From NCBI RefSeq assembly GCF_901709675.1, contig NC_051094.1:10844501-10908500 (forward strand): a DNA stretch of 64,000 bases, written 5' to 3'. The notes under the pieces are model-generated. The model did not search any database, was not told where the DNA came from, and saw nothing but the letters and a program-made list of their open reading frames with translations. Positions 21,476 through 33,080 of the stretch are shown in pieces. The first letter of the stretch is position 1. Every line of letters starts with the position of its first letter. Source of the DNA: Syngnathus acus. Taxonomy: Eukaryota > Chordata > Actinopteri > Syngnathiformes > Syngnathidae. A program made the position numbers and the translations under genes.

Positions 21476-23404
21476 AATATGTTTACCATCTCTTAATGTG
21501 ATGCAACAAGGGAATGTGACACAAATCTCAATTGCATCCTCCTCTAAAACTCTCCTTGCATGGTAAAGCCTACTTTATGATGATCCCCCAGGTTGCTGAC
21601 CTGAACCAAGGTCAGCCATGTCTGTGTCGACCTCTAGCGACCCCTGTGAGGACCCTTGACCACCTAACAATAGAGGCTCTCCCTCAGGGCTGAGACAGAA
21701 GTGATCAAGTGACAGTGATGAGGTGGAAACTAGTTTTTAAATGGCTGGTAATCTTTTCAAAGCACTGGGGTTAGTTGAACGTGACAAAATGGTCAAGCCC
21801 TTCTTTATAATTGAAAAACACAGTGGCGACACCAGAGACACAAGACAGACGAACGAGGGTGTCGCTGAAGGAATGCTACCTGCATGGAGGGAGATGCTCA
21901 CGCTGGAGTTCCCCATGTAATGGATTTCTAATTAGACTTTTTTTCAATATAAATCTTGAAATCCAATTAGTCCACACAGAGCTGATCTCCCAAGGTGACA
22001 ATAGATTAAAATAGATTGGCACTTTGAAATGATCACTTAAAACATGCCTCATCTTATTTTTTTCATTACACTGTCACTTTCAAATCAAATGCTGTTCTTG
22101 CAGTACTTATAAAATATCACTCTCATCAATGTCAATAAAATTTTAATTGCAATTATCTACTTCCGGATTTGAATGGACAAGCAGTGAACTCAATAGCAGA
22201 TCGTTGACAAGGCCTACATAGGACACTAAGGTTTGGGGGTTACAACACTACAGGGCACTATCGAACAATATTGTACCAGCCTGTTTTGTGTGGATTTTTT
22301 TCATTGTGTCAAGTAATCAAAACCGGAATTCTGCAAAGTATGTCTATAGTTGACAGTAAAAAAAAAAAACGATTTTGAGGAATATGTTTCCGTATCGTGT
22401 GTGTTTGTGTGTGTGTTTTTGTGTGTGTGTGTGTGTGTAGGACACCTGAGGGGTGTGAGAGTAGAGCAGCTGCAGCCAGAGAGAACACACATTAGCTTTA
22501 GGTTTCCTTGTTCAGCTGGGAGTGTGTGGGGCGTGCGCATGTGTGCATAACATTGCCTGCATTCACGCCAATGATCACGACTTTATCATGGTATACACAT
22601 AGTCTCCTTTACTTTTTGTCCGTAACTTCAAAATGCTGATGGAGAAAATGTCATACACGAACAAACACACACACGCCCACGAATATACCCAAACACACAC
22701 AGGAAGCAGTTGAAGTACCATTAAGAAAGCCAGAAATTGGTATACAGAAAGTGTTGTTAGTCCTGATGTTTCAGCAGACTTTCTGCTCTCCTCATGATAT
22801 TTCTAAGAGCCAGGTCGTGACCAAAACGACACGCGAGATGAACTCAGCATGAGGCTCCAGAGGAATAGTGAGGTCATGACCACAGCAGCACTGAAATGAA
22901 CCTTTGACTAGCACCATGAGACTGAGAGGACGTGAGGAGAGAGAGTTGGAGGAGCAAAGTATATTGCTAACAAATTAGTTTGGGCTCATCTTTAGAGATT
23001 GACCATTTTGATTGGCTTCCCGAGTCTCTTTGGCCCACAGCAATTAGGAAGCACACAACGGCTGCTCTCCATCGAGACAAAAGCTGGACTCGCCCCGCCT
23101 ACTAAGCCATGCTGACTGAACCTTGGCTGGCTTCACAAATCACCAAGGAAGACAAATACAGCAGAAACATGAGTCAAATATAATACAGGAAGCTCAAATT
23201 TCAAAATCTTTGTCTCATGGGAATGAATATTAATACAGTGGAATCTATACATTTTATAGTTAATCTGTAGCTTGGATGGTGAGATTATGATGCGACCTTC
23301 ATCACATTTATTACAAACACATTTTGTTTTACTCATTAACTGATGGCAAACTGATGTATGTGGGTATATTTTATTTAAAGTATCGCTATGTATGGATTGT
23401 TAAT
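21476..23404. other. Intergenic region, nothing recognised
   Basis: One short GT tract (about 22397-22440) and no gene or element I can support. Confidence 0.5.
22397..22440. repeat. Interrupted (GT)n tract
   Basis: GT repeats with a TTT interruption, ending in TAGGAC. Confidence 0.85.
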
Positions 23405-23575
23405 CACTGTTGTCTATATAGTACCGCCGATTTATTCTGCTCAGGTTTGCAGGGAGTTGCAATCCATCCCAGCTGACTTGAGGCAAAAGCCGGACTCCAC
23501 CCCGGGGTGATTGCCACTCCATCACCGGGACATATAGAAGAAGACAACCATTCGCACTCACAACCATGCTGCCAG
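23405..23575 (+). mobile_element. LINE 3'-end fragment (teleost L2/RTE-like)
   Basis: Contains ATCCATCCCAGCTGACTTGA, a CAAAAGCCGGACTCCACCC stretch, GGACATATAGAAGAAGACAA and CCATTCGCACTCACA in the canonical order of this fish LINE family. Confidence 0.7.
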
Positions 23576-23844
23576 CATGGATAGCAGGCAAGTGAATTAG
23601 CGTCTCCTTTTTCCCTTGTATTCTCAATGTGAAACATATGCTGTGTTGAAGGTGACTATAGTCTATGCACACAGGGAGGTGTGTGTATGTGTTGTTGCTC
23701 ATTTCCAGTCAGAGCCCCGAAGGGCAATGCTGTGTGGTCACTGCAGGGCGTCCTCCCGTCCTCCACTCGCTTCAGCTACGGCCACTCTAACCTTGTCTGA
23801 CATATTCACTGTCCTGCTCTCATGGGTCTGATGGCTGTGTGTGC

Positions 23845-23897
<53 letters not shown>

Positions 23898-25242
23898 CTT
23901 GTTTCGCAAGCATTTGTTGAAAGATTGTCATCAAAATGCCCATAGTTATAGTTACAAAAAATAAATAAATATATGATTAAATATAAATCACATTTTTGCC
24001 CGTGACTAAATTATTAGTAAACATCAGTGTGAAAGTTTTGCAGCTTGATCTGGACTTTTTGCTCAATAAATGACGTCGTAATTCACTAAATATTACAATC
24101 ATATCATTAGGATCACTCCTGATGTTCATCATCAAGATCCTCTCAGGGCATAAAGAAAGTTTCTTCTGTAACTAAGTTTGCGCAACTCTCGTGGCTTTGG
24201 TGGCTTGTACAATGTTCCTTATTAATGTGTTATTTGTTTATGTGGATTAATTATTCAAAATTTGGTGCAATGTACAAAGGTTGAAGTCTACAGATAACGA
24301 TTCCTTTCCATTCTTTCCCGATGGGTTGTGTTTGTAATTTTCTTGAATATAAAAGTTGCATAATTAATGTGTATCGGCGGGCCACATCTATTAATTATGT
24401 CAGTCTTTTAGGTGTTTGTGTCTACCATGTCGCCTTCTCCGTTCACTCGCTCTTCTTCACTTTCTGTCTCTCTTCACTCACAAATTAAAAGAACACTGAA
24501 AATGTTTTCCGCAATCTTCTCTCTGTTCATCTCTCTTCTCACTCATGAGTTCACAAGGGTCAAATGGGCTGCGTCCAAGTTAAAATGAGCAAAGATGAAA
24601 AGAAAGAGTGCGGAAAAGGAAAAAGTTTGCAGTGGCACTGTGATGTAAATGCCCTTATTTAGTAATTTATAGAAGAGGGAATTGAGCACAACTCTGTGGA
24701 GATTCATCAACTATTGATGTGTGTAATCTTTCAGATCCTGCCAACATGATGATCATGATCTGTGTTAGTGCGCGAAGCCCCCCCCATCCCAACACACACA
24801 CACTTTCAAACCTTACAGCAATTCTTATTTCTTTTACATCCCACCATATTCACTTTCACTCAAAATTCAATACTTTGTTGCTCATGATGAACATTTTGCT
24901 AAGGTTCATAATGTCTCTGCCATTTGCTATCCGTCACTCCCGCTAAAGTAGGCACAGATGGTACAAAGTGTTGGCAGGAGTTCAGATTGCCAAATTTGAC
25001 ATTGGCAACATTTGTGATTAAAGTGATAAAGCCTCAGCTGTGCACAGTATATGCTCCACATGCCACATTTCATATGTCACTAATACCATTTATGCATCAT
25101 TTATACTCTGGATCCTTTGATAGAACCAATAAATTACAAACTCATTTGGTGTCTTATTTTATCTGCATGTCCATCTCATTCAGACTAATTACATTTTATG
25201 ATTTTACGTTTGACTTTTTTTCCAACAGCCTCATCTTACTCT
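23576..25242. other. Intergenic region, nothing recognised apart from a microsatellite
   Basis: Only the GT microsatellite at 23847-23895 stands out. No gene. Confidence 0.5.
23847..23895. repeat. (GT)n microsatellite
   Basis: GT repeat, nearly pure from 23849. Confidence 0.96.
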
Positions 25243-25505
25243 AAATCCATCTATCCATTATGTGATCCGCTTTATCCTTACAATAATCGTGGGTGGGCTG
25301 GAGCCTTTGGAGGTCTTTGGGCAGTAGGTGGAGGACACCCTGAACTGGTTGCCATCATAGGGCACATAGACAAACAACCATTCACATTCTCACCTAAAGG
25401 ACAATTTAGAGTGCTCAATTCACCTACCATGCATGTTTTTTTAGAATGTGGGAGCAAACCGAAGTACCCAGAGAAAATCCACACGGGCACAATTCATGTG
25501 AAATT
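25243..25505 (+). mobile_element. LINE 3' end (teleost L2/RTE-like), best copy in window
   Basis: In order: CCATCTATCCATTATGTGAT, GGGCTGGAGCCTTTGGAGG, ACACCCTGAACTGGTTGCC, AGGGCACATAGACAAACAAC, CACCTACCATGCATG, GAATGTGGGAGCAAACCGAA and a GTACCCAGAGAAAATCCAC end. This is the full order of the 3' segment of an abundant fish LINE. The long open frame across it is not a host gene. Confidence 0.8.
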
Positions 25506-28500
25506 AAGTCAATCCACAGATGCAAGAAGTATACAAGCACCAAAGAACGATAAATCCCAAATTACAACTGGGATTAAAGAAGTTGCACCCTATCAAATAT
25601 TTCAAAATTTCCTACCCAATTTACATCATGTTTTTCCACCATACAAATCTCACTGCAGTTAACTATGCAGTATTTCAACTGACTTTACAGCTTGAACAGC
25701 GAACACACGGTATAAACAGATGCTACAAAAGAATATTCTCTACGCAATCTAAATAATACAAGCATCAGTATATGGCAATTCTCCCAGGCTGCGATTTCCC
25801 CCCTAAGGGTGAACGCCTGCAGCTGATCTGTATACAAAACAAATCTAATGCATGCTTTCAACACGTATTTAACATATGCCACTCGCCGATAAATTATTCA
25901 GGAAATGATGTTTCAATTTTTAATCACCAGTGTTTCTTCATCCAAATAAGTTATGAAGAAATGGGAGGACAAAGGGTCCAAAAGAGGGAAGTCAAATATT
26001 TTGTTGACGTTAATTAAATGCGGTAGTGATGTTAATTCAGTAGACTTCCAATTGAGATGACTTTTCTGTCTCTCCGCTTAATGATGTCCGACAGCTTCAC
26101 GTAAGAAACAGAATATTCTCCTATTCTTTTCCGGTGACTCTGCTGATGCTGCGAGAAAAGATCACGTTGAAAAGACAGCACATGGCTACATAGGCACTGT
26201 TACGATCACCTATCGAGTAGCACCTCTCCAGCCGCTTACACAGTGGGGGCTAGTAACCCATGTCCATGTGATGACTAACACATGAACTCACCCAGATGTT
26301 GATCCATGAAGGTTAGATGTGTTCAGGAGGGGATTTGTAACACACAAATGAGTCATAATGCAGCCATGCACGCTACTCTTCAGCATAATAAGCATTTGGA
26401 TGCATAGCAATGAAGAAACACAGGCGGACAGGATGACTATTATGTAAATGCCTGCACATACAGTACATGAGCACACACTAATGTATACACACATGTAGAA
26501 ACACACCTGCCCCCCACTGTGAGTTCAATTGTTTTTAGTCCATCTTCTGAATATGTTTGAATGGCTGTGCCTTTGCCAATGGCATGTTTACTCACTCACT
26601 CACGCATGCACTCAATAAAGCTCTGGCAGAAAATGTCACTGACTAACAGACAAGCAGTTAATTTGTGTCCAAAACATGTGGTTTTCTGTCCAATATGTGT
26701 GTGTGTTTTTTTTTAATCCCTTTCTTGAGAGGGAGAGGAATGATTGTGTTTCGGCTAGTATGTGCGGTGAGAAGGGGACCTGTGTTCTCTCAGCACGAGA
26801 GACAATCATATATAGTTTAAGGGAAAGGAGCAAAGAAGGAAGGCTCCAGACCAAGATAAGAGGTTGTGATGACTGTTTGTGACGATTTTGCCTGCATGTA
26901 TGTTTTGCTTCTCTGAGCGATCCACAAGAAAAATGGACAAAACCAATCCCTTGAGGCATAAAATTAATAGATATGCGATACCGGGCAGCAAGATTCATTG
27001 ACCTTCAGTAGGCAACCAATAGATAAATCCATGAAAGGTTTCTGAAGAAAACAGAATGTTTAATGTTACGCCAGATTCAAAATAAACATGCCTTGCAAAG
27101 GATATCTTACAATCATGTGTAAAAATAAAGGTAACGTGTGTCGACGCTGCTTGTTAAAATAAATTGCAATTTGCGATTATTTTGCAAATATACAATATAT
27201 TTCACAATGTATCAACTCTGTGCAACCTTTTACGAACACTGATGACAAAAAAAACCTCCAAATTTGTTACGTTTGCACACATTCACTGCTCAGTGAGATA
27301 ACAGCCTAAGGAAAAGGAAGAATAAGTGCACATGCATTGTAATTTGGAGCACAGTGTGACTCTCTGTCTGGCTATTACCAGTGCAAGCCATTATGACCCT
27401 AAAGGGCCTTGATCCATTCAGTACTACCTCGGTGACTCACGTTGATCACCTCAGAAAAAGCGAAACAAATGTATTAATTGCAAACATGGAGAGTGTCCAT
27501 TATTAAGGAGTCATAATATTGTAAATGAAGTGGAGTGGCCCAAATGGCTAATTCACATTGTCTGCCACCACACATCATTTCTCGCCATTATAATATTAAA
27601 GAGACTCCCTAATTGTCTGTGGTATCGTATTTCATTTGTGTAAAAATTCTGATTGGCTAAATGCAGTTTTCCTCATTGGAATGAACACTCCATTACGACA
27701 GTTTATGTGTTCTTATTAACCTCACTCCCGTCATATGGTTCAAATATCCTCTTTCACTAAATGCTTATCAATTTTCTCAATCCTTGCTCGCTTTTTCTGT
27801 CCTTCCGTGGCACTCTCATGTTCTCTTGCTGGGGAAGAATAAGGAGCAGCAGTGCCATTCACATTGGTAATTATATGTCTGTTCTTTGTTGGAGAGGAGT
27901 GTTATTTTCCATTAATGGTCGGACATATTATATAAGAGAGTCTTTATGGGGGTAATAATGGTCGGGGACAGAGGTGATGGTGAGCTGGTGAACATAACAT
28001 CTTTTTCACGCCGGGGGCACAGCCGAGCCTTTCATGAACTCTTCAAGAGTACACACCTAAACCTGCTCACATTGAGTGCGCATGCTCCACGCAGGCACAA
28101 TGAAATACACTGGGTGAGAATACACACTCTCGTACAGATATCGCTCCCACGCGCAAACGCACAGCCACACTGGCCATTGAGAAAACCATAGAAATAGGCC
28201 ACAGCTCCGTGATATGCTGATGCAGAGGTTATGCCCACTTTCACGGTATAATTTATTCATCTGATGTTTGCAAAATGCTATATGAAATATAGATGGTCTG
28301 AGTTAGACTTTAATGTTTCATACAACCGTGATTGTGGGAGCAGGAAGGATGGATGAAGAGATGGATGGACTAAAAGCAATAAGACCATATAAGAATATAT
28401 ATTTTTCAATTATTTTACCCCCGCACTCTTTAAACACACTTAGACTTATTAAAACATACTTTTTAAGTATTTCTTAGCATCACTTGTTCTCCAAATAAAG

Positions 28501-28970
28501 GCCAAGTGTGCTTGCTTCAAGCAGTTTGCCCTTTGCAGTTGAAGTTCATGATGAAAATTACAATAAAACAAAAGAGAATTAAACATCGTATATTTCAACA
28601 AGCTAAATGTTCAAACAATCCTTATTAATTCATCTAATGAAAATGCAATAGCTTCGTGCGCCCAAATATTATGAAATGCCATAGATGGTGAATTATTCTA
28701 GAATCTAGAGTATTTTTAAGCTGTCAAAAACTTGCTACTTTAGCACAGAGCACAGCAACACATACAAACCGAACAAAAAACACAACTCACATTTCTGTCT
28801 TTTGTTCTTGCGCTTGATTACGCAGCATATTTTCCAGTAGACCTCGTGTTAAAAATCTACGATACAGTAGGGGTGGAAATGACAAAACACTGTAGTATAT
28901 AGAATATTCTCAATCATGGGACAAAATAATACAACCTCATTCCTCGTCTTTTTTTTCCGATGTATCTTAT
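25506..28970. other. Intergenic region with one candidate regulatory block
   Basis: No gene. A unique AT-rich block near 27480-27690 is listed separately as possibly regulatory. Confidence 0.5.
27480..27690. promoter_or_regulatory. Candidate conserved non-coding element
   Basis: A repeat-free block with CCATTATTAAGGAGTCATAA, GGCTAATTCACATTGTC and GCCATTATAATATTAAAGAG, that is, several homeobox-type TAAT cores without coding signal. Conservation is not testable here. Confidence 0.3.
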
Positions 28971-29118
28971 CTGTTCAGGGTCAAAGGTAAATTGGAGCCT
29001 AACCCAGCTGGTTTTAGGTGAAAAGCAAACTACACTCATACTTGTCTCCAGTCAGGCCCATGGCACATAGAAACAGACAACGGCTCACAATGCCACTAAG
29101 TGAGAATTGAACCCATGC
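28971..29118 (+). mobile_element. LINE 3'-end fragment (teleost L2/RTE-like)
   Basis: Contains TTGGAGCCTAACCCAGCTGG, GGCCCATGGCACATAGAAAC and GAGAATTGAACCCATGCAGC in family order. Diverged. Confidence 0.6.
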
Positions 29119-29914
29119 AGCCTGCAGAGTTTTTTCCCAATAAGGACGTACATTATTTACTTATTTATTTTTCTCAATCTATCTGTGCGACCCTGCAGCA
29201 AATGGACCACAGCACTAATTAAATCACATAATCATCATCATCAGTGTTTTAAAAGGAGTGTCACTGCTAAGGATGCAGCTACATCGTGGTGAAACAAATG
29301 AATTGTTATGATCTAGTAGGTACATGATACAGATGAATAATTAGGCGCACTGACAAGAGAAGTGATTTTTGCTTCAATGGTAGGATGGATAATGCCCATG
29401 GTTGGCTTGTAAATTGACCACCATTGATTGTGTGCAGCTGTGGCTTTCCCATGAGCCCATGCCAGCTCATGAATGAACTGATCAATTTGCTTTGGTATCA
29501 GTTAAAAATATCACATTGCATCTCTTTTACATTCAATAATGTTGGTTACATGCAGAACACATAGAGAAAATGACCATGCCGATTGAAAAAAAGTGTGGAG
29601 TGTATTTAATACAATAATGCAATTTTTGACAAGAACAAAAGCATTAATATGAATATAAACTATGTAAAGATGATAACCTAGTCAGCGAGTGAAACATCCA
29701 TGATCGACCACGCTGACATGTCGTCATCATGTCTATTGCTTGAGCAGGGCATGATGGGAAATGGCATTCGCGCCTGGGGCAACATGAGAGGAGGAGGCAG
29801 AGAAGGAAAAGTGATTGGGAAGTGGAGGATGATCTGTACTGTTACATTAGTCAATTTCATGTTGCAATGCACATACCCGTATATATACATATACAGTGTA
29901 CATACATACATACA
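29119..29914. other. Intergenic region, nothing recognised
   Basis: AT-rich sequence without supported features. Confidence 0.5.
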
Positions 29915-30125
29915 TGGTATGTCAGAAAAGATCTAGGAGTGGCAACACAAAGGATCTATTTCAAATGCTTCAAACTATTCCCTTTGGAGTCCAGCACGCT
30001 TCCCTAGCCTTCTCTGCCATGCTTTCATGCACTCCTGGAAGGATTCTACCAGGAACCTCCGCAGCTTCATCATTGCGGGACATCTTGATGTTGTCCATGT
30101 CTTCAAATGAGAAGCACATGAGAAA
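29915..30125 (-). pseudogene. Mariner transposase 3' fragment (degenerate)
   Basis: On the - strand, one frame reads FEDMDNIK and a neighbouring frame reads ESFQECMKAWQRRLGK. Both match the C-terminal end of mariner-family transposases, which ends in a WQRR-type helix. The two parts are in different frames, so a frameshift has broken the gene. Beyond it, TTTTCTGACATACC near 29915 resembles a mariner terminal inverted repeat. The catalytic D,D,D region is missing. This is a dead 3' remnant. Confidence 0.7.
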
Positions 30126-30925
30126 AGGCGAGAGTTGTAGCTGGACATTGGATGCAGCTGCATTATTTTACCTTACTCAAAGCCTATACATGATATGTGC
30201 ACAGGGACCTTTGTTGCAGTTATGCAGAATTGTTATTCAACCAGTCAATGATTTGGTGTTTTTTTTTAAAGACTGTTTATAAGTTTATCAGAACTATTGC
30301 TGAAGAGGATAAAGAACAATAAACAAAGGAAAGGCTGATGTAATGTGAGCAATTTTTTTTCGTGAATCATATAAAAACTGACCTGACCTTTAATAATGTT
30401 CAACCCACTAATTAAAACCATTTTTGACCCAATACTGACATATCGTACAACGGCATCCCCAAATAGTATTCTGACACATGATGTGAACGGATGCTTGGCC
30501 AGACATCCACACATACAGTATATAGATGGCTGTGCATTTACTACACACAGAATGTGTAGTCACACCTGGTTACATCATCCAGCAGGCTTGGTCATTCTTT
30601 AAAGCCTTTCCAAACATCAGTCCATTGTCTCTTTTCTTTTCTCTGTTGAGCCAAGTAAGTGTCGGTGTCAAAACCAATTTCATTGTGTTCTGACTGAGAG
30701 GGTGCTGACAGTCAGGGAATCTCATTACAAGGCATTATTAGGCAGAAACTCTATGTGGTTAAGATTACACAATAATATTGCCTTGGCACACACTCACAGT
30801 AATGGTGGAGCTGAAGCACGTTGCGTTTGATAAAATCAATCACACATACCCGCGCTTGCTGGAAAAACAAACAACTTGACTTTCAGACTTGGATTATGGT
30901 TTGTGAATGATAGGCAGTTCAGAAA
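30126..30925. other. Intergenic region, nothing recognised
   Basis: No supported features. The open frames are short and lack coding character. Confidence 0.5.
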
Positions 30926-31030
30926 ATGGATGGATGGATGGATGGATGGATGGATGGATGGATGGATGGATGGATGGATGGATGGATAATGGATGGACGG
31001 ACGGACGGGACGAATGGATGGATGGATGGA
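30926..31030. repeat. (ATGG)n microsatellite
   Basis: About 15 ATGG units, a GACGG-rich interruption, then further ATGG units. The flank CAGAAAATGGATGG resembles the 3' end of the L2/RTE-like LINE read on the - strand, so it may mark a LINE insertion tail. Confidence 0.95.
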
Positions 31031-32737
31031 AAAAATGTTGTGCTGCAACCCTAACCTTAATGGGTACGCAGACAGAGAACTTTCTGCTTAGGTGGGGGCA
31101 CTGACTCAGTATCCAGGGAGAAAGACGGGGATCACATCTGGACCACAGCCAGAGTGAGAGGGGCGGGCCGTAACATACTCACTTGAATGAATCATTGGCC
31201 TAACACACAAACCGTCATCCCATGTACCCTTCCCCACAGCATGTCGCACCCTGCAGCAGCCAGCGCCATACAGCTGCCAACCCCACCCCCCCTTTTACAG
31301 CGGTTACCGCGTACTCAACTCGGGCAGCCGCACGCATGCCGTATCAAATTTTCATTTCACCTCCTCCACAGTTAACAAATGCACTCAAATAACGGCACAT
31401 GAAAATGTTTTACCTCCTCGTTGACTTTTGTGCATATCTTAAAGCCTCTGGTTATCTTTGTCCATGTTGAAATATCAACACGCCACTGAATGACATTTGC
31501 ACTGACATTTCTACCACTGTTTTCCTTCACAGATGGTGTTAATGTCTTTGGTAGTGCCTGGCGTGCAGCAAAGGCTCCTTGAAAGAACTTTGCCCCTCAG
31601 CCTAAGTGTGCGCGCGCCTCCGAGCGCCCACACGCGCACACGTACACGTGCACTGCAAGGCAGTCAATGGAGCTTCAGAGTGGTGCGCTGATTGCGTTGG
31701 TCAATGTGCTCCACTGTGTGACTGCATGCCCCCAAGACTGAAGCTGAGTCTAGACACGAGTCAGCCAAGCCGTCCCGCTGACCTATATCCTACAGTTACA
31801 CTAAGCGAGAGACGCGGGGAAACAGGGAGAGAGGGGACGAGCAAGGGAATGGAGAGAAAGATAGGGGGGAAGACACGAGAGATGAGAGTGCAGAGAGTGA
31901 AAGGCTGCACGGAGCACGAGAATAAATTGAGAGATGGCAAAACGATAGAAGGGGAGACGGAGGGAGCAAACGTGCAGACGGGGAATGGGGGGGCTGTTGA
32001 GGGAAAGCGAGGCAGCAATGCAGCTATGGATAATTCAGGATGAGTTAAAAGGGGGAAGGGATGGGAGGAGATATTGAAAGTGGCAGCCAGTGAAGCAAAG
32101 TGAGGAGAGCGATGGCTAAGTACAGTAGGAATCGGAAAAGAAACTCAGGAGAGACTGTTGAAAAAGGATCCCAGGTGGCAGATAGCAGACACGTTCCATT
32201 ATCGTTGAAGTATCGTAGGCCTGCACTGAGAACATACATCCCGATGCATTATTATTACCCAGACCTCATTAGGATATTCATTGTTGCATATTTCACATTC
32301 TTTAAAGATGATTTCCCCGGTAAGGAGAACAGTCATCAATTAACAATTTATGAACTTTTAAACTCGGCTACATGTGCAGAACGTCTGCATTTCTCCTTTC
32401 AAATTGTCTCTGTAAATGAATCATGACTGTTGGTAAACTTTTTGCAGTCTGGCAATATTGTCATGATTAATTACATCCAAATCTCTTTGAATCGCCATCA
32501 TGCATCGCATAAGATGCCTTAAGTGCGTTTTGCTGGTCGGTCAAATATTTGTTGTTTTTCATAGTTCTCAAAGGTTAACACTCTTATTTGCTGCGAAGCA
32601 TCAGGCATAAAGTAAACTGTAATCCTCCCTTTCCATATCCTTAAATATCACAACTTCATGAGTGGCGCACTTCAAGTGCGGCCATAATGGGCTTATTTTT
32701 AGAGTGAAATCCCGGAGTTGTGTTCGACCTGTAATAG

Positions 32738-33080
32738 AGTGGTGCCCAACCTACGGCCCTGGGGCCATTTGGAGTTTGCATGGGAAGTTGTGGGCACTGT
32801 CGAAAAAGTGAGTGATGGGGATTGCCACGACTACTTTTAATGAAGCTTTCCTAGATATGCAAAGACAAAAAATGATTTACATCGTAATTGAATTTCTGTG
32901 AAGATAGACGTTTTTTCCTCTTCCTACTCAGTGTGATCAAATCACATTAATGATCCTCAAGTATGTTCATTTTACTACAGATTGCTCTTTGTTTAGTTTT
33001 GACTGTGGAGCTGGCCTTCAGATGCTGCTCAGTTGTGGTCCGGATCAATTATAATGGGATGAAAGGCCATGGGCCAACCC
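32738..33080. mobile_element. Possible hAT-like remnant
   Basis: The left end reads GTGGTGCCCAACCTACGGCC and GGGGCCATTTG, a typical hAT MITE start. The right end AGGCCATGGGCCAACCC is a weak inverted match. The interior is unrecognised. Confidence 0.35.

Noticed and set aside
25198-25662. 154-residue open frame
   Set aside because: Covers a LINE 3' non-coding end; the match is to the repeat, not to a protein.
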